DNA from: Mucilaginibacter gossypiicola
Lineage (GTDB): Bacteria > Bacteroidota > Bacteroidia > Sphingobacteriales > Sphingobacteriaceae
Assembly: GCF_900110105.1 (NCBI RefSeq)
Contig: NZ_FOCL01000004.1
Location: 62,001-126,000, forward strand
Reading direction: 5' to 3'
Length of the DNA: 64,000 nucleotides
How positions within the stretch are numbered: position 1 is the stretch's first letter; every line of letters starts with the position of its first letter. Below, piece after piece: positions 8,855-19,200 of the stretch. The notes under the pieces were generated by a model, which had not been told where the DNA came from, made no database searches, and worked only from the letters and a program-made list of their open reading frames with translations. A program made the position numbers and the translations under genes.

Positions 8855-10153
8855 TTAATGCCCGATCACCGTTAATGAAGGTTCTTCAGATTCATCCGAG
8901 TAAGCTTTATTCTTCACAACATAACCTTTTATACCATAATAAAATACATACACATAACAAAGCAATGGTGCAATGAATGCCATCCTGATGCTAAAATGAT
9001 CTGATATTACCCCCATTACTGGAGGAATAATTGCGCCGCCTACAACACCCATAATAAGTAATGATGAAGCTACCTTGGTGTAATTACCTATGTTTTTGAT
9101 GCTGAGCGTAAAAATAATAGGATACATTACTGAGGTAAACAACCCTACTACAGACAATGAAATTATGGACAGATAGCCGCCGGTAAGTACCGATACCAAT
9201 ATCAGCGTAAACGCGCCTACACTGCATAGGGTAAGCACTTTATTGGGTTTTACCTGCTTAAGCAAAAATGCCCCCAGCAAGCGTCCGGCTAAAACCAGTG
9301 CCATGTAAAGAGTGATAAACAGCGCTGATTTTTGCTCAGTAATACCTGCAATATTTAATGACTTTGTATAGCGAATGATAAAACTCACCACGCCAACCTC
9401 GGCACCTAAGTAGGCAAAAACTGCTATTACGCCAAGCATGGTATGCCTGAACTTAAATACTCCCGATAGTTTTTGGCGATTATTACTCTCGTGTATGACC
9501 GGCAGTTTTAAAAAGTAAAGTACTAAACATAAGGCTATAAACAACCCCGCCAGCGTTAGGTAAGGAGGAATAACCAGATGCGCCTCGCTGCTTAAAAATG
9601 ATTTTAGTTGCTCTGGGTTAAATGACTGGATAAGGTTTGCCGGAATATCTTTTTCATGCAGCAAAAATTTAGAGCCGATGAATGGGCCTATAGTGGCTCC
9701 CATCGAACCAACTGCGGCAGCGAGGCTTAACCGGCTTGAAGCATGATCCGGATCGCCAAGTTTTGAAATATAGGGGGTAGCGGTAACCTCCAGTATAGCA
9801 AAGCCCGATGCCATGGTAAATAAAGCCAACAGGAATACTGGGTAAAACCGGGTGGTGGCGGCTGGATAAAATATAGCGGCGCCAATGGCTGCCAGGATAA
9901 GTCCGGTGAGCATCCCTGCCCTGTAACCCATTTTTTCAATGAAACGCCCGGCAGGTAAAGCCATCAAAAAATAAGCTCCAAAAAATGCCGACTGGATCAG
10001 CGAGGACTGCAGATCGGATAATTGGCAAGCTCTTTTTAGGTGTGGAATAAGCACGTCGTTAATATTACGGCTCAAATTCCAGAAAAACATCAGGCTCATT
10101 ACTATCAGCAGCGGCACCAGATATTTTGTTACATTACCGTTGGTTTTGTTCAT
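8855..10153 (-). CDS. fucP: L-fucose:proton symporter, FHS family of MFS
   Basis: The 432-residue protein has about 12 hydrophobic segments and the FHS hallmark FFWNLSRNINDVLIPHL in helix 1, where the Asp matches the proton/sugar-coupling Asp of FucP. A second acidic residue in LEVTATPYIS fits the helix-4 Glu of the family. The AGRFIEKMGYRAG loop is the MFS signature between helices 2 and 3. It would import L-fucose across the inner membrane. It follows the SDR gene by 15 bp and the fuconate dehydratase lies one gene further upstream, so the three are almost certainly one operon. Related FHS proteins carry glucose, galactose or other sugars; fucose specificity rests mainly on context. Confidence 0.85.
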   Translation of the reverse strand: MNKTNGNVTKYLVPLLIVMSLMFFWNLSRNINDVLIPHLKRACQLSDLQSSLIQSAFFGAYFLMALPAGRFIEKMGYRAGMLTGLILAAIGAAIFYPAATTRFYPVFLLALFTMASGFAILEVTATPYISKLGDPDHASSRLSLAAAVGSMGATIGPFIGSKFLLHEKDIPANLIQSFNPEQLKSFLSSEAHLVIPPYLTLAGLFIALCLVLYFLKLPVIHESNNRQKLSGVFKFRHTMLGVIAVFAYLGAEVGVVSFIIRYTKSLNIAGITEQKSALFITLYMALVLAGRLLGAFLLKQVKPNKVLTLCSVGAFTLILVSVLTGGYLSIISLSVVGLFTSVMYPIIFTLSIKNIGNYTKVASSLLIMGVVGGAIIPPVMGVISDHFSIRMAFIAPLLCYVYVFYYGIKGYVVKNKAYSDESEEPSLTVIGH

Positions 10154-10168
10154 GGTTCATATCTTGTT

Positions 10169-10933
10169 TTATCGTCTGTAGCCTAATTCGGCACCACCGC
10201 TTACGGGCATAATGCAGCCGGTTACAAACCGTGCCGCATCCGAAAGCAGGAAGACTGCGGCATCTGCCACTACATCACCCTCGGGGCAGTAGCCTAAAGC
10301 ATGGATATTATTCAGGTAGTTCTCTATCGACCCGGGATCAGGCTGTTCTGCTGCCCATTGTTTAAGTAAGGGTGTCCATACGCCAGCCGGCGAAACAGCA
10401 TTTACCCTGATGCCATATTGTGCATAATCAAGCGCCATTGATTTGGTAAGGGCATTAATGCCGCCTTTGGTTGCGGTATAAGCAGCATGCAGGCTTTGAC
10501 CAATATCGCCGGCCATACTGCTGGTATTTAAAATGCAGCCTTTTGATGCTTTAAGCAAATCAATACCGTATTTGGTTGTCCAAAACAGGCTTTTGAGGTT
10601 AACGTTCATCAAGGCATCCCATTCATCCTCTTCGGTTTCATCAACAGGTTTTGAGGGATGCGCTATAGCCGCGTTGTTATGAATAGCATCAAGTTTGCCA
10701 TAATGTTTCCGTATGGCGTCAAAGGCTGCTTTTACATCAGCCGCCTTTGATACATCGCCGGGAATACCTTCATGGTTGCCACCAAAACGGTCGAGGGTTT
10801 TATAAAGGGCGCGCTCATTTACATCCATTATAAAAACGGTTGCCCCCTCGCGGATGTAAGCCTCAGCGCAGGCCAGGCCAATGCCCGATGCGCCTCCAGT
10901 AATAAATATTACTTTGTTTAATAATTGGTTCAT
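10169..10933 (-). CDS. SDR-family dehydrogenase, probably L-fucose or 2-keto-3-deoxy-L-fuconate oxidation
   Basis: The 254-residue protein is a classical short-chain dehydrogenase. It has the Rossmann motif TGGASGIG near residues 12-19, an Asp (FIMDVN) that favours NAD+, the NNAA motif, Ser in NTSSMAGD, and the YTATK catalytic Tyr-Lys pair. The C-terminal VTGCIMPVSGG is typical of the family. It lies 9 bp after the fuconate dehydratase and 15 bp before the permease. In the non-phosphorylating fucose pathway SDR enzymes perform either the first step (L-fucose to lactone) or oxidation of 2-keto-3-deoxy-L-fuconate. The sequence alone does not say which one this is. Confidence 0.8.
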   Translation of the reverse strand: MNQLLNKVIFITGGASGIGLACAEAYIREGATVFIMDVNERALYKTLDRFGGNHEGIPGDVSKAADVKAAFDAIRKHYGKLDAIHNNAAIAHPSKPVDETEEDEWDALMNVNLKSLFWTTKYGIDLLKASKGCILNTSSMAGDIGQSLHAAYTATKGGINALTKSMALDYAQYGIRVNAVSPAGVWTPLLKQWAAEQPDPGSIENYLNNIHALGYCPEGDVVADAAVFLLSDAARFVTGCIMPVSGGAELGYRR

Positions 10934-10942
10934 TTTGGGTGT

Positions 10943-12172
10943 TTAGCTGGTTACAAGGTCGCTGCTGTTGCCCGCTTCAGCAGGCACTGCGTAATAGCCC
11001 CCACTAATATTGGCCGGATTTTTAAAATATTTGGCCAAATGCGGTATATGTTCCAAAAATAAGTTTTCGTGCCCAATAGCTATATGGTTAAACAATACCA
11101 AATGCTGATGGATCTGCCCCATATCACCCACGTGCGGCACTACGGGTATATTGAATTTTTTTGCAAGCAGGCTTATCGTCAAAAATTCGGATACACCCCC
11201 AACGCGTACGCAATCAACCTGGCAAAAATCCATAGCACCGGCCTGTAAAAAGTTTTTAAAGATGATCTTGTTAGGAATATGCTCACCCGCAGCGATTTTA
11301 AGCGGTGCAATTTCTTTTGCCAGCGTTTGATGTGCCAATACGTCATCGGGGTGGGTAGGTTCCTCTATCCAGTAGGGGTTAATGCTGCTCAGTTCTTTGC
11401 AAATGGAGATAGCCTGGGGCAGGTTCCATTTTTGGTTGGCATCGAGCATAATAGTTGTTTTATCTCCTGCTTCGGCCCTAACCAGCTTTGCCCTGCGGAT
11501 ATCGCGCTGCGGATCATTGGAGCCTACTTTTAACTTCATGGCCGTAAAACCGTGGTCAATGGCACGTGCCACGTTCTCTTTGATCTTCTCATCGGAATAG
11601 TTAAACCAGCCCACTGATGTATCGTATGCCTTATAGCCTGTTTGCAAAACATTGTTGCGGAGTGTACGGTCTGCGAAGTTTCCTTTTAATATATTTTCCG
11701 CGTCTTCAATAGTCAATACATCTTCAAGATAGTTGAGGTCAAGCGTAGCCACCAGTTCTTTCGGACTTAGATCAAGCAAAAGCTTCCAAAGTGGCACCTG
11801 GCGGCTTTTAGCCCAAAGATCGAAGCATGCGTTTACTATGGCTGCCAGCGCCAACTGCATCACGCCTTTGTGCGGGCCCAGCCAGCGGTAAGTGGGCGAA
11901 TCAAGTATAGAACGGTAAACAGAACCGAAATCGGCCATGAGTTCTTCAATTTCGCGCCCTTTTAATGTTTCGGAAAGGTATTGTATGGCTTTGCATACCA
12001 GGTCGTTACCGGCGCCAAGGGTAAAGGCCAGGCCAATGCCTTTTACGCTGCTATCGGTGTGCAGTTCGCAAATGGCGTAAGCATATTGGGTTGAATCGTT
12101 TACAGCATCAGATCCGGCGCCATTGCCTAAATTAAAACGCTTGTCGGTAACTTCAATTTTATTAATGTACAT
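10943..12172 (-). CDS. L-fuconate dehydratase, enolase superfamily
   Basis: The ATG at 12172 gives 409 residues starting MYINKIEVTDKRF, like family members; seven extra upstream codons are unlikely. The enolase N-terminal cap is followed by a barrel with the KLK base motif near 212 and Mg ligands Asp (MLDANQKW, near 243), Glu (WIEEP, near 268) and Glu (AAGEHIP, near 294). The His of PVVPHVGD lies near 346. Their spacing closely fits characterised L-fuconate dehydratases. The enzyme would convert L-fuconate to 2-keto-3-deoxy-L-fuconate. It is the first gene of the catabolic operon and is divergent from the AraC-type regulator. The lactonase and the final hydrolase or aldolase are not in this window. 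Confidence 0.88.
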   Translation of the reverse strand: MYINKIEVTDKRFNLGNGAGSDAVNDSTQYAYAICELHTDSSVKGIGLAFTLGAGNDLVCKAIQYLSETLKGREIEELMADFGSVYRSILDSPTYRWLGPHKGVMQLALAAIVNACFDLWAKSRQVPLWKLLLDLSPKELVATLDLNYLEDVLTIEDAENILKGNFADRTLRNNVLQTGYKAYDTSVGWFNYSDEKIKENVARAIDHGFTAMKLKVGSNDPQRDIRRAKLVRAEAGDKTTIMLDANQKWNLPQAISICKELSSINPYWIEEPTHPDDVLAHQTLAKEIAPLKIAAGEHIPNKIIFKNFLQAGAMDFCQVDCVRVGGVSEFLTISLLAKKFNIPVVPHVGDMGQIHQHLVLFNHIAIGHENLFLEHIPHLAKYFKNPANISGGYYAVPAEAGNSSDLVTS

Positions 12173-12391
12173 GTAAGTAAATATATTTTGCAAATAATTT
12201 CAGACTGTTCTCAATAGAAAAGCCGGGATGAAATCTTGTTTCCTGTGTTTGTAAATCGGTTTATTATGCCTTTTGAGATAAAGTATAATACCGTAAAATT
12301 AGCTCGGTTTGCTGTTTTACTTTCACTTTAATTGGCAACTTTCGATAGTATTTTTGCTTATATTTAGCTTTTTTAGTGATATTCTGTTAAA

Positions 12392-13267
12392 ATGAAACCG
12401 ATTTTGGCCGTTCTATCTGACGGCGTACAGTCAGATGACCTATTTGTTGCCCGGGAGGTAAAGCTTCCTTTTTTTTCAAGTGAGTTTCATTTTCATGAAG
12501 AATGTCAGTTGGTGCACATCATCAAAAGTTCGGGTAAAAGGATAATTGGCGACCTGGTTGATTACTTTGAAAGCGGGGAGCTTATCTTTCTCGGCTCAAA
12601 TATTCCGCATGTTTGGCACAATACGCGGGAGCAAACAAATGAAGATGACGCCGAGCCTTATGCGCATTCTTTATCCATTCATTTCAATCCGTCAAAATTG
12701 CTCATGCACCTTTCGGCATTTGGGAACATACGTAAAGTAGAATCGTTTTTGAATAAGGCGCAAAGAGGAGTGGAGCTGAAAGGCAAAAGCCGCGAACAGG
12801 TTGTAAAACTAATGTATCAGATACTGCAACTTGATGGATTGCAAAAGATCATCACCTTGCTCGAAATCCTCAATATTATGAGTTCGGATACCGAGCATAG
12901 CCTGCTGGCCAGTATTAATTATATCAATTATTATCAATATCATGACAGCAAGCGTATGGACCAGGTATTTAAATATATATTTGATAATTTCAGGGAGGAT
13001 ATCTCGCTCAATACAATTGCTGATGTTGCTAACATGAACACTTTTGCATTTTGCAGGTTTTTTAAGGCCCGTACCCAAAAGTCATTTACCCAGTTTGTAA
13101 ATGAAACAAGAATAGGCTATGCCTGTAAGTTGCTGGGCAATAAAGAAGCCAGTATTACAGATATAGCCTATGAATGCGGTTTTAATAATGTATCAAATTT
13201 TAACCGCTTTTTTAAAGTGATCAAAAAAGTAAGCCCGCGCCAGTACCGGAACCAGATCTTATCTTAA
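12392..13267 (+). CDS. AraC-family transcriptional regulator, probable fucose-operon activator
   Basis: The 291-residue protein has an N-terminal cupin-like sensor half (FHFHEECQLVHI) and a C-terminal double helix-turn-helix of AraC type (about 185-290). The C-terminal half shows the DIAYECGFNNVSNFNRFFK and SPRQYR signatures. It is divergent from the fuconate dehydratase gene across about 219 bp, the usual arrangement for a local sugar-responsive regulator, so control of the fucose operon is a reasonable inference. Its stop codon overlaps the convergent NTPase gene by 4 bp. The inducer (fucose, fuconate or other) cannot be read from the sequence. Confidence 0.85.
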   Translation: MKPILAVLSDGVQSDDLFVAREVKLPFFSSEFHFHEECQLVHIIKSSGKRIIGDLVDYFESGELIFLGSNIPHVWHNTREQTNEDDAEPYAHSLSIHFNPSKLLMHLSAFGNIRKVESFLNKAQRGVELKGKSREQVVKLMYQILQLDGLQKIITLLEILNIMSSDTEHSLLASINYINYYQYHDSKRMDQVFKYIFDNFREDISLNTIADVANMNTFAFCRFFKARTQKSFTQFVNETRIGYACKLLGNKEASITDIAYECGFNNVSNFNRFFKVIKKVSPRQYRNQILS

Positions 13268-15855
13268 TTCTGGTTTAGGTTAAAACTTTTTAGCCTGTTT
13301 GATGAATTATTCACAGGTACAGTCTCTGCCCATTTTATTTCATCATTCATAAAATGCTCGGTGCGGCAGCCATTGTTGCGGATACTTTTTATAAAATCAA
13401 AATACAGGTCGTTAAATACATATACGTTTTCTTTTAAAATAGCATAATTACTAAGTATAAAACCAAGCGTATTAACTTTAACTATGGTCTGTTTTGAATC
13501 GTCGCATAATTTAATAAGGTTTTTAATATTGTTAACAACGGAAAGGTGGTTGCTTACCGGTAATGCCAATTTTATTTTTAACCCTTCATAAAGCACTTTC
13601 ATAAAAGTAGTAAAACCGCCGTCCTGCTCACTATAGGCGTGACTTATTTCATTGAAAATACCCCTTGCCTTATCTTCATAACCTGATGCCAGGTATGATT
13701 CGGCCATAATAGTTTTTAAGATGAATGAATACCCCATTGAACCTCTGTGCACTTTATTTAAGCCATTAATGAACTTGGCTGCTTTGTTATGTTTTTGGCA
13801 AATGGTAGAGGTGTATAAGGCCAGCAGATAAACCACTTCGATAAAGCCCCTTGAAACTCCTGCACTTTGAACTGGGTTAAAGTAAAATTTGGTTATCTCG
13901 GTTAAAGCCTCTTTTTTAATAATACCATATTTGAGATAAAACAGGATGGTTTCGATACAGTTTACCGGGTTTACGGGCAAATTTTGTATAGCTGTTAAAT
14001 TATACTGCTTTAAATCGGTAAGGTGTTTTTCGATCTTTGTTAAATCAAGCTGCATTACTGCAATAGCAGAAAGGCAGGTTTTTATCAATATTTGTTGTTG
14101 AGTTGATAATGGGAAATGTAAAAATGTTTCCAGCACTTCTTCATAGGTTGCATCAATAAACTCAAGGCTGATGAAATAATTGAAGAACTCCTCGCTGCAT
14201 ACCTGTTTAAACAGATCTTTCATCCGCTCGGTCATGTGCGTATTCACATGTTGAATTTTAAGCAATTCGCCAATAAAGCCTATGATCTCAGATTTTTCAT
14301 TTGGGAGCAGTTGCACGTTCAACAGCGCCTTAAGCTCAAATTTATAATCTTTATGTACCGCATTATAAATAAACCATTTTATGATAGGGAGTTTTTTATC
14401 ACGGCTGAATACCAGATCGGTTAAGTTTACAAGATTATCATCAAATACATAATTATTGTTGTACATGAGGATCATGGCAAGGGCATACTCAAGGGTAGCT
14501 TCATCAATCATTTTAACAATGAAGTTTAGCTTGCTTTCACGCGATAGGTTTAACTCTTCGATAATGCCTGCGCTAACCATTTCCTGGTATGCAGATCCAT
14601 ACTTTTTGATGAGCTCGTATACCCTGATCTTACTAACTTCATACACCCTGTTATCGGTATCCATTTGATTGATGATGCCGGTGATCAATAATACTTTTTC
14701 AATTGCATAATGGCCTTTGTAAACATTATGATAATAGTTTGCACCTACAAGATCATAATAGGTGAGGTCATTAAAATGAGCTAAACTAAAGTTGTCAGTA
14801 TAGCGCTGGTAATAGTATTGAAAGTATAACGGATGGCTTAGTTTATCAATGACAGGTAAAGTTATATCATGGGCAATATTGGGGTTTATATTATCACAAA
14901 GTTTTTTGATTTCTTCAGAAGTGAACAGGGGCACATTGAGTTTTTGATTACTATCCATCATAAAACCAGTGAACCATATGTCGGGTTTTGCTATAATATC
15001 TTCCCTGAAATTGCTCCAGGTAGACGAACGCATGGTTAGTATAACCTTAAACCATGAGTATTTGTGATACATAGCTATAATATCGGCCAATTGATTAAAT
15101 ACAGTTTCGAAGGTGTTATTCCTGAAATGAAATTCGTCGAAACCGTCAATGATCAATATAAGCCGTCCGTTAAAATCTTCAGCTATTTCGGCCAGGTCTT
15201 CCAGGTCTTCGTCGGGCGAAAGGCCGATAAGGCCCATTAGCCAGTGGTTAAGGTGAATATTTTGAAGAGACGAATTGAGTGTGTTACCATTAAAAAATAA
15301 TATCAGGTCCTTTTCATCCTTTTGCATATTGGATTTTATCAAATCTTTGACCCAATGGCATAGCCCAATTGTTTTGCCATAACCTGCTGGCGCTGTAAAA
15401 ACAGTAGCTGTGTAAGGTTGTTGCATGAATATGGATAACTGGTCGTCAATAAACTTTCGTGGTGTGGTATACTGAAATGGTATGCCTGAGTGATTAACCT
15501 GTGTTTGTAACGTAAAATTGGTGATACGCTCGGCTTTGGCAGTTATTTTGCCTGGTTTATGCACATGATTCTCTTTTTTGACAATCGTTTTTTGCCTGCT
15601 TTGGCAAAATGCATCCCATCCGGTGTAACCGCAAAACTCGGCAAGCGCATTCATCGTGAATAATGATGGGGTAAACTTGCTGTACGCAAATCCAAAGATC
15701 CGTTTCAACGTGGTTTCACTAATGCTTTTTTGAGTTTTATTAAATAACATTAATGACAAGGCCCGGCAGTCGGCAGGGGTAATATAAGCCATGCCGGCTT
15801 TTTCGGTCAGTTCTTTTTTTAACAGATCAAAATGATAAGTCGAAAATAGATGCAT
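13264..15855 (-). CDS. Large P-loop NTPase (NACHT/STAND-like) with helical N-terminal domain
   Basis: The 863-residue protein has three parts. Residues 1-90 form a helical domain (ISETTLKRIFGF, FTMNALAEFCGYTGWDAF) of a type I associate with many Bacteroidota proteins and that resembles a small DNA- or ligand-binding module. Residues 150-400 are an NTPase with Walker A APAGYGKT at 155-162 and Walker B LILIIDGFDE around 232-241. The rest, about 420-863, is alpha-helical and TPR-like. No signal peptide or transmembrane segment is evident, so it is probably cytoplasmic. The architecture suits a signal-transducing ATPase: sensor repeats, switch, output domain. It is transcribed alone and its stop overlaps the AraC gene stop. 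A defence role is possible for such architectures but nothing nearby supports it. Confidence 0.65.
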   Translation of the reverse strand: MHLFSTYHFDLLKKELTEKAGMAYITPADCRALSLMLFNKTQKSISETTLKRIFGFAYSKFTPSLFTMNALAEFCGYTGWDAFCQSRQKTIVKKENHVHKPGKITAKAERITNFTLQTQVNHSGIPFQYTTPRKFIDDQLSIFMQQPYTATVFTAPAGYGKTIGLCHWVKDLIKSNMQKDEKDLILFFNGNTLNSSLQNIHLNHWLMGLIGLSPDEDLEDLAEIAEDFNGRLILIIDGFDEFHFRNNTFETVFNQLADIIAMYHKYSWFKVILTMRSSTWSNFREDIIAKPDIWFTGFMMDSNQKLNVPLFTSEEIKKLCDNINPNIAHDITLPVIDKLSHPLYFQYYYQRYTDNFSLAHFNDLTYYDLVGANYYHNVYKGHYAIEKVLLITGIINQMDTDNRVYEVSKIRVYELIKKYGSAYQEMVSAGIIEELNLSRESKLNFIVKMIDEATLEYALAMILMYNNNYVFDDNLVNLTDLVFSRDKKLPIIKWFIYNAVHKDYKFELKALLNVQLLPNEKSEIIGFIGELLKIQHVNTHMTERMKDLFKQVCSEEFFNYFISLEFIDATYEEVLETFLHFPLSTQQQILIKTCLSAIAVMQLDLTKIEKHLTDLKQYNLTAIQNLPVNPVNCIETILFYLKYGIIKKEALTEITKFYFNPVQSAGVSRGFIEVVYLLALYTSTICQKHNKAAKFINGLNKVHRGSMGYSFILKTIMAESYLASGYEDKARGIFNEISHAYSEQDGGFTTFMKVLYEGLKIKLALPVSNHLSVVNNIKNLIKLCDDSKQTIVKVNTLGFILSNYAILKENVYVFNDLYFDFIKSIRNNGCRTEHFMNDEIKWAETVPVNNSSNRLKSFNLNQN

Positions 15856-16286
15856 TGGTAAAGGTTTAAAAGTGAATATTATTAACCACTAAGTCAGTCA
15901 AAACATAAGTCAGTTAAAACAAAATAGCACTAACACAATTAGCGAAGACTCTTAAAGTAAAATGTTATAAAAGGCTCAAGTAACTCCCTGGGGTAACGGG
16001 ATATTGTTAATACATGGCGAAACAAATATTTTCACATATTTTGTTTAGTCAATAATACGTATGTTAATTGGAAATAGATTTATGTTTTTGGGAAAATGAT
16101 ATTCCTTTGGGTTGTATTTGACGAATGAATAAAATGAACAGAAAATGAATATAGAAAACAGAATGAACGGGGGTGATTAAATACTGAACAATATGGCTGG
16201 AACAGTTTTTAATGAATGAAAAGCCCTTTTAGTATTGCATAGGCTTGATTTAGCTTTACGGAGTCTATTTCAAATATCTATGCCTT
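15856..16286. other. Divergent promoter region between NTPase and giant-adhesin genes
   Basis: This 431-bp AT-rich gap holds no convincing gene. It contains the tandem 16-bp repeat at 15890-15921 near the NTPase start. The adhesin-proximal half must carry that operon's promoter, but I saw no TAnnTTTG element with a well-spaced upstream partner that I would defend. Confidence 0.5.
15890..15921. promoter_or_regulatory. Tandem 16-bp direct repeat upstream of the NTPase gene
   Basis: TAAGTCAGTCAAAACA is followed directly by TAAGTCAGTTAAAACA (one mismatch). The pair ends 35 bp before the NTPase start codon on its upstream side. Adjacent direct repeats at this distance are typical of binding sites for a dimeric or response-regulator protein. 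The NTPase itself, through its N-terminal domain, or an unlinked regulator could bind here. Confidence 0.45.
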
Positions 16287-19200
16287 ATGAGAAACCCCGC
16301 CTTTAACAGAAACGCTTTTTCAGTGTTATTTATTTTATTGGCATTGTTTAATATTAAATATGCGCAGGCGCAGCGAACATATGCCAATACCGAGCAACAT
16401 GGGGTAACCGGAGTTGCCTGTGTAAACTGCACAGTGTTAAATGCAGCAAATGCAGCAGATGGTAATGTACAAACATTCTCCTCTTTAAATGTAACAGTTG
16501 GTGTTGCAGCACAAACCTACCAGGAATTAATATTTCAAAGCTCAAGGCCGTCAGGCACCCCGGTCACTGTTAAATTGGGGTCGGGTGATAAGTTACTGAG
16601 TTTAACTGCGCTTGGAGGCGTTTTTTTACAGGCATATAACGGAAGCACTGCTATCGGTACCCCGGTAACCGTTGCTACATTGCTTACCGCCGTGAGCAAT
16701 AACAATCAGGTTGAGGTTAGCATTACTCCTGCGCAGGCTTATGACCGCATCAGGGTAACCGTTAACGGAGGCTTAGCCGGCGTTTTGGCAAATACTTATT
16801 TATATGATGCTTTTACAACCGGTACAGGTGCCGGTGTTTGCGGTTTGGCCGTAGATGAATTACATGGCATCTCATCAGGCTTATTGGGTTTGGGTGTTGA
16901 TGTAGGAGGGGTAGCAAATCCTCAGAATGCCATTGATGGTAACCTTAATACGGCATCCACCTTAAATGCAGGTGTGGGTTTGCTTGGCGCATATGCGCAG
17001 CAAACTATTATATATGGCAGCCCTTCTGTAATAGGCGATTCTGTGAGGATGACCTTATCGATACCGCAGTCATTAATAGATGTGGGGCTACTGTCAAATA
17101 TATCGGTAGCGACTTATCTTGGCAATACTTATAATAATGATCAAAGTGCAATAAACGCGTCGCTTTTAAATCTGCGGCTGCTTGACCTGACTAACAACAG
17201 GCGAAAGGTTACCATAACCTTTGCGCCTGCTCAAGTTTTTGACCGGGTGCAACTCATCCTTGGTGGTGTTGCCAATGTATTATCGACCCTTGACCTTTAT
17301 GAGGCTGTCAGGTTGATACCAAGGCCTGTTACAAAAATCAATAATGTATTGGGCGTTACCGCGCAGATCAATTCGGGCTCAACAGCAACGCTTACTGCCA
17401 ATGCTGTTGCCAATACTACATTTAACTGGTACACACAGGCAACTGGCGGATCGCCGGTGGCTACGGGGCCAAGCTATACCACACCTGCACTTACAGCATC
17501 TACTGATTATTATGTATCTGCTTCGCGTACTGGTTGTACCGATGAATCAGAACGGACAAAGATTTCGCTAACTGTAGGTAGTACCTCAACTACGCCACCG
17601 GTAAATCCGTCGGGAGTGCGCACTTATGCCAATGCCCAGCAACCGGGCGCAGGCGGCTTATTGTGTCTTGGCTGTACAGTAACCAATCCGGGTAATGCTG
17701 CTGACGGCAACCTTCAAACATATTCTACCTTAAACGTAACCGTGGGGGTTGCTGCACAAACTTATCAAACCCTTACATTCCCTGGCGGAACCAAACCAGC
17801 CGGAACTCCCGTTACGGTTAAATTAGGTACGGGGGATAATTTACTTAGTTTGACAGCGCTTGGCGGTGTAACGCTACAGGCTTATAATGGTTACACGCCT
17901 GTAGGCTCACCAGTTTCGGCGGCAACACTGGTATCGGCATTGAGCAATAATAACCAGGTTGAACTGAGTTTTGCACCAACACAAGCTTATGATGGCATAA
18001 GGGTTACACTTAATGGCGGATTGGTCGGTGCATTGAGCAGCTTATATTTATATGAAGGATTTGTAACCACCGCCGGCCCGGCTGTGTGTAACACTGCTAT
18101 CGACGAGCTTCATGGTATATCTTCAGCGTTGCTGAATTTAGGGCTTAACGTAGGAGGGGTGGTAAATCCACAGAATGCTATCGACGGAAACCTGAACACA
18201 GCATCTACCCTAAATGCCGGTGTAGGCTTACTGGGAGCATACGCGCAACAAACAGTCATATTTTCAAATCCATCGGTAATTGGTGACTCTGTGAGGTTAA
18301 CCCTTTCAGTGCCGGAGGCCTTGCTGCAGGTTGGTTTGCTGGCAGGTTCATCAGTAAACACCTATTATGGCAATACGGATAATAATGATCTTACTTATTT
18401 AAGTTCGTCATTATTACAAGTTCGTTTGCTTGATCTTACCAATAACAGGCGCAAGGTGGTAATTACTTTTGTGCCGGGTAAAGTTTTCGACAGGGTGCAG
18501 CTAAGGCTGGGGGGCGTTGCCAACGTATTGTCAACCCTCGATTTATATGAGATACAACGATTAATTGCCAAACCGGTAATTAAAATAAATAACGTAGCAT
18601 CAAATGATGCCCAGATCTGTACAGGTACCACAGCTACATTCACAGCCACTGCGGTACCAAATACCATATTTCACTGGTATACACAAGCAACAGGCGGATC
18701 ACCAGTATTTACCGGGGCTGCCTTTACAACACCTGTTTTAACAGCTTCGGCAACCTATTACGTTGCCGCCATGCGGAGTGGATGCACCGACGAGTCGGAC
18801 CGAACTAAAGTAACTGTTACTGTAAATGCTGTACCGGCATCACCGGTTATAGCCAACAATACTGTTAGCGTTTGTTCAGGGCAAACCGCTACGTTTACCG
18901 CCACCAGCGTAGCCGGCGTTACCATAAACTGGTATAGCGCCGCTACCGGCGGTACATTATTACACACCGGCGATAGCTTTACTACACCGGCCTTAACTGC
19001 CGCCACAAGCTATTACGCCGAAGCAGTAGTTGCAGGCGGAAGCTGTGCAAGCGCAGCCCGTACCAAAATAACTGCTAATATTACAGCGCCACCAGTTGCG
19101 CCAACACTTACTGCTGCCAACGTAACTATTTGCAGCGGTGGCGTTGCTACTTTATCGGTAAGCGGAGCGGTTGCAGGTACTACTTATAACTGGTACGCTG

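Noticed and set aside
12332..12356. Possible Bacteroidota promoter (TTG and TATTTTTG) before the AraC-type gene
   Set aside because: The -7-like element fits TAnnTTTG, but the spacing to the upstream TTG is too short to trust.
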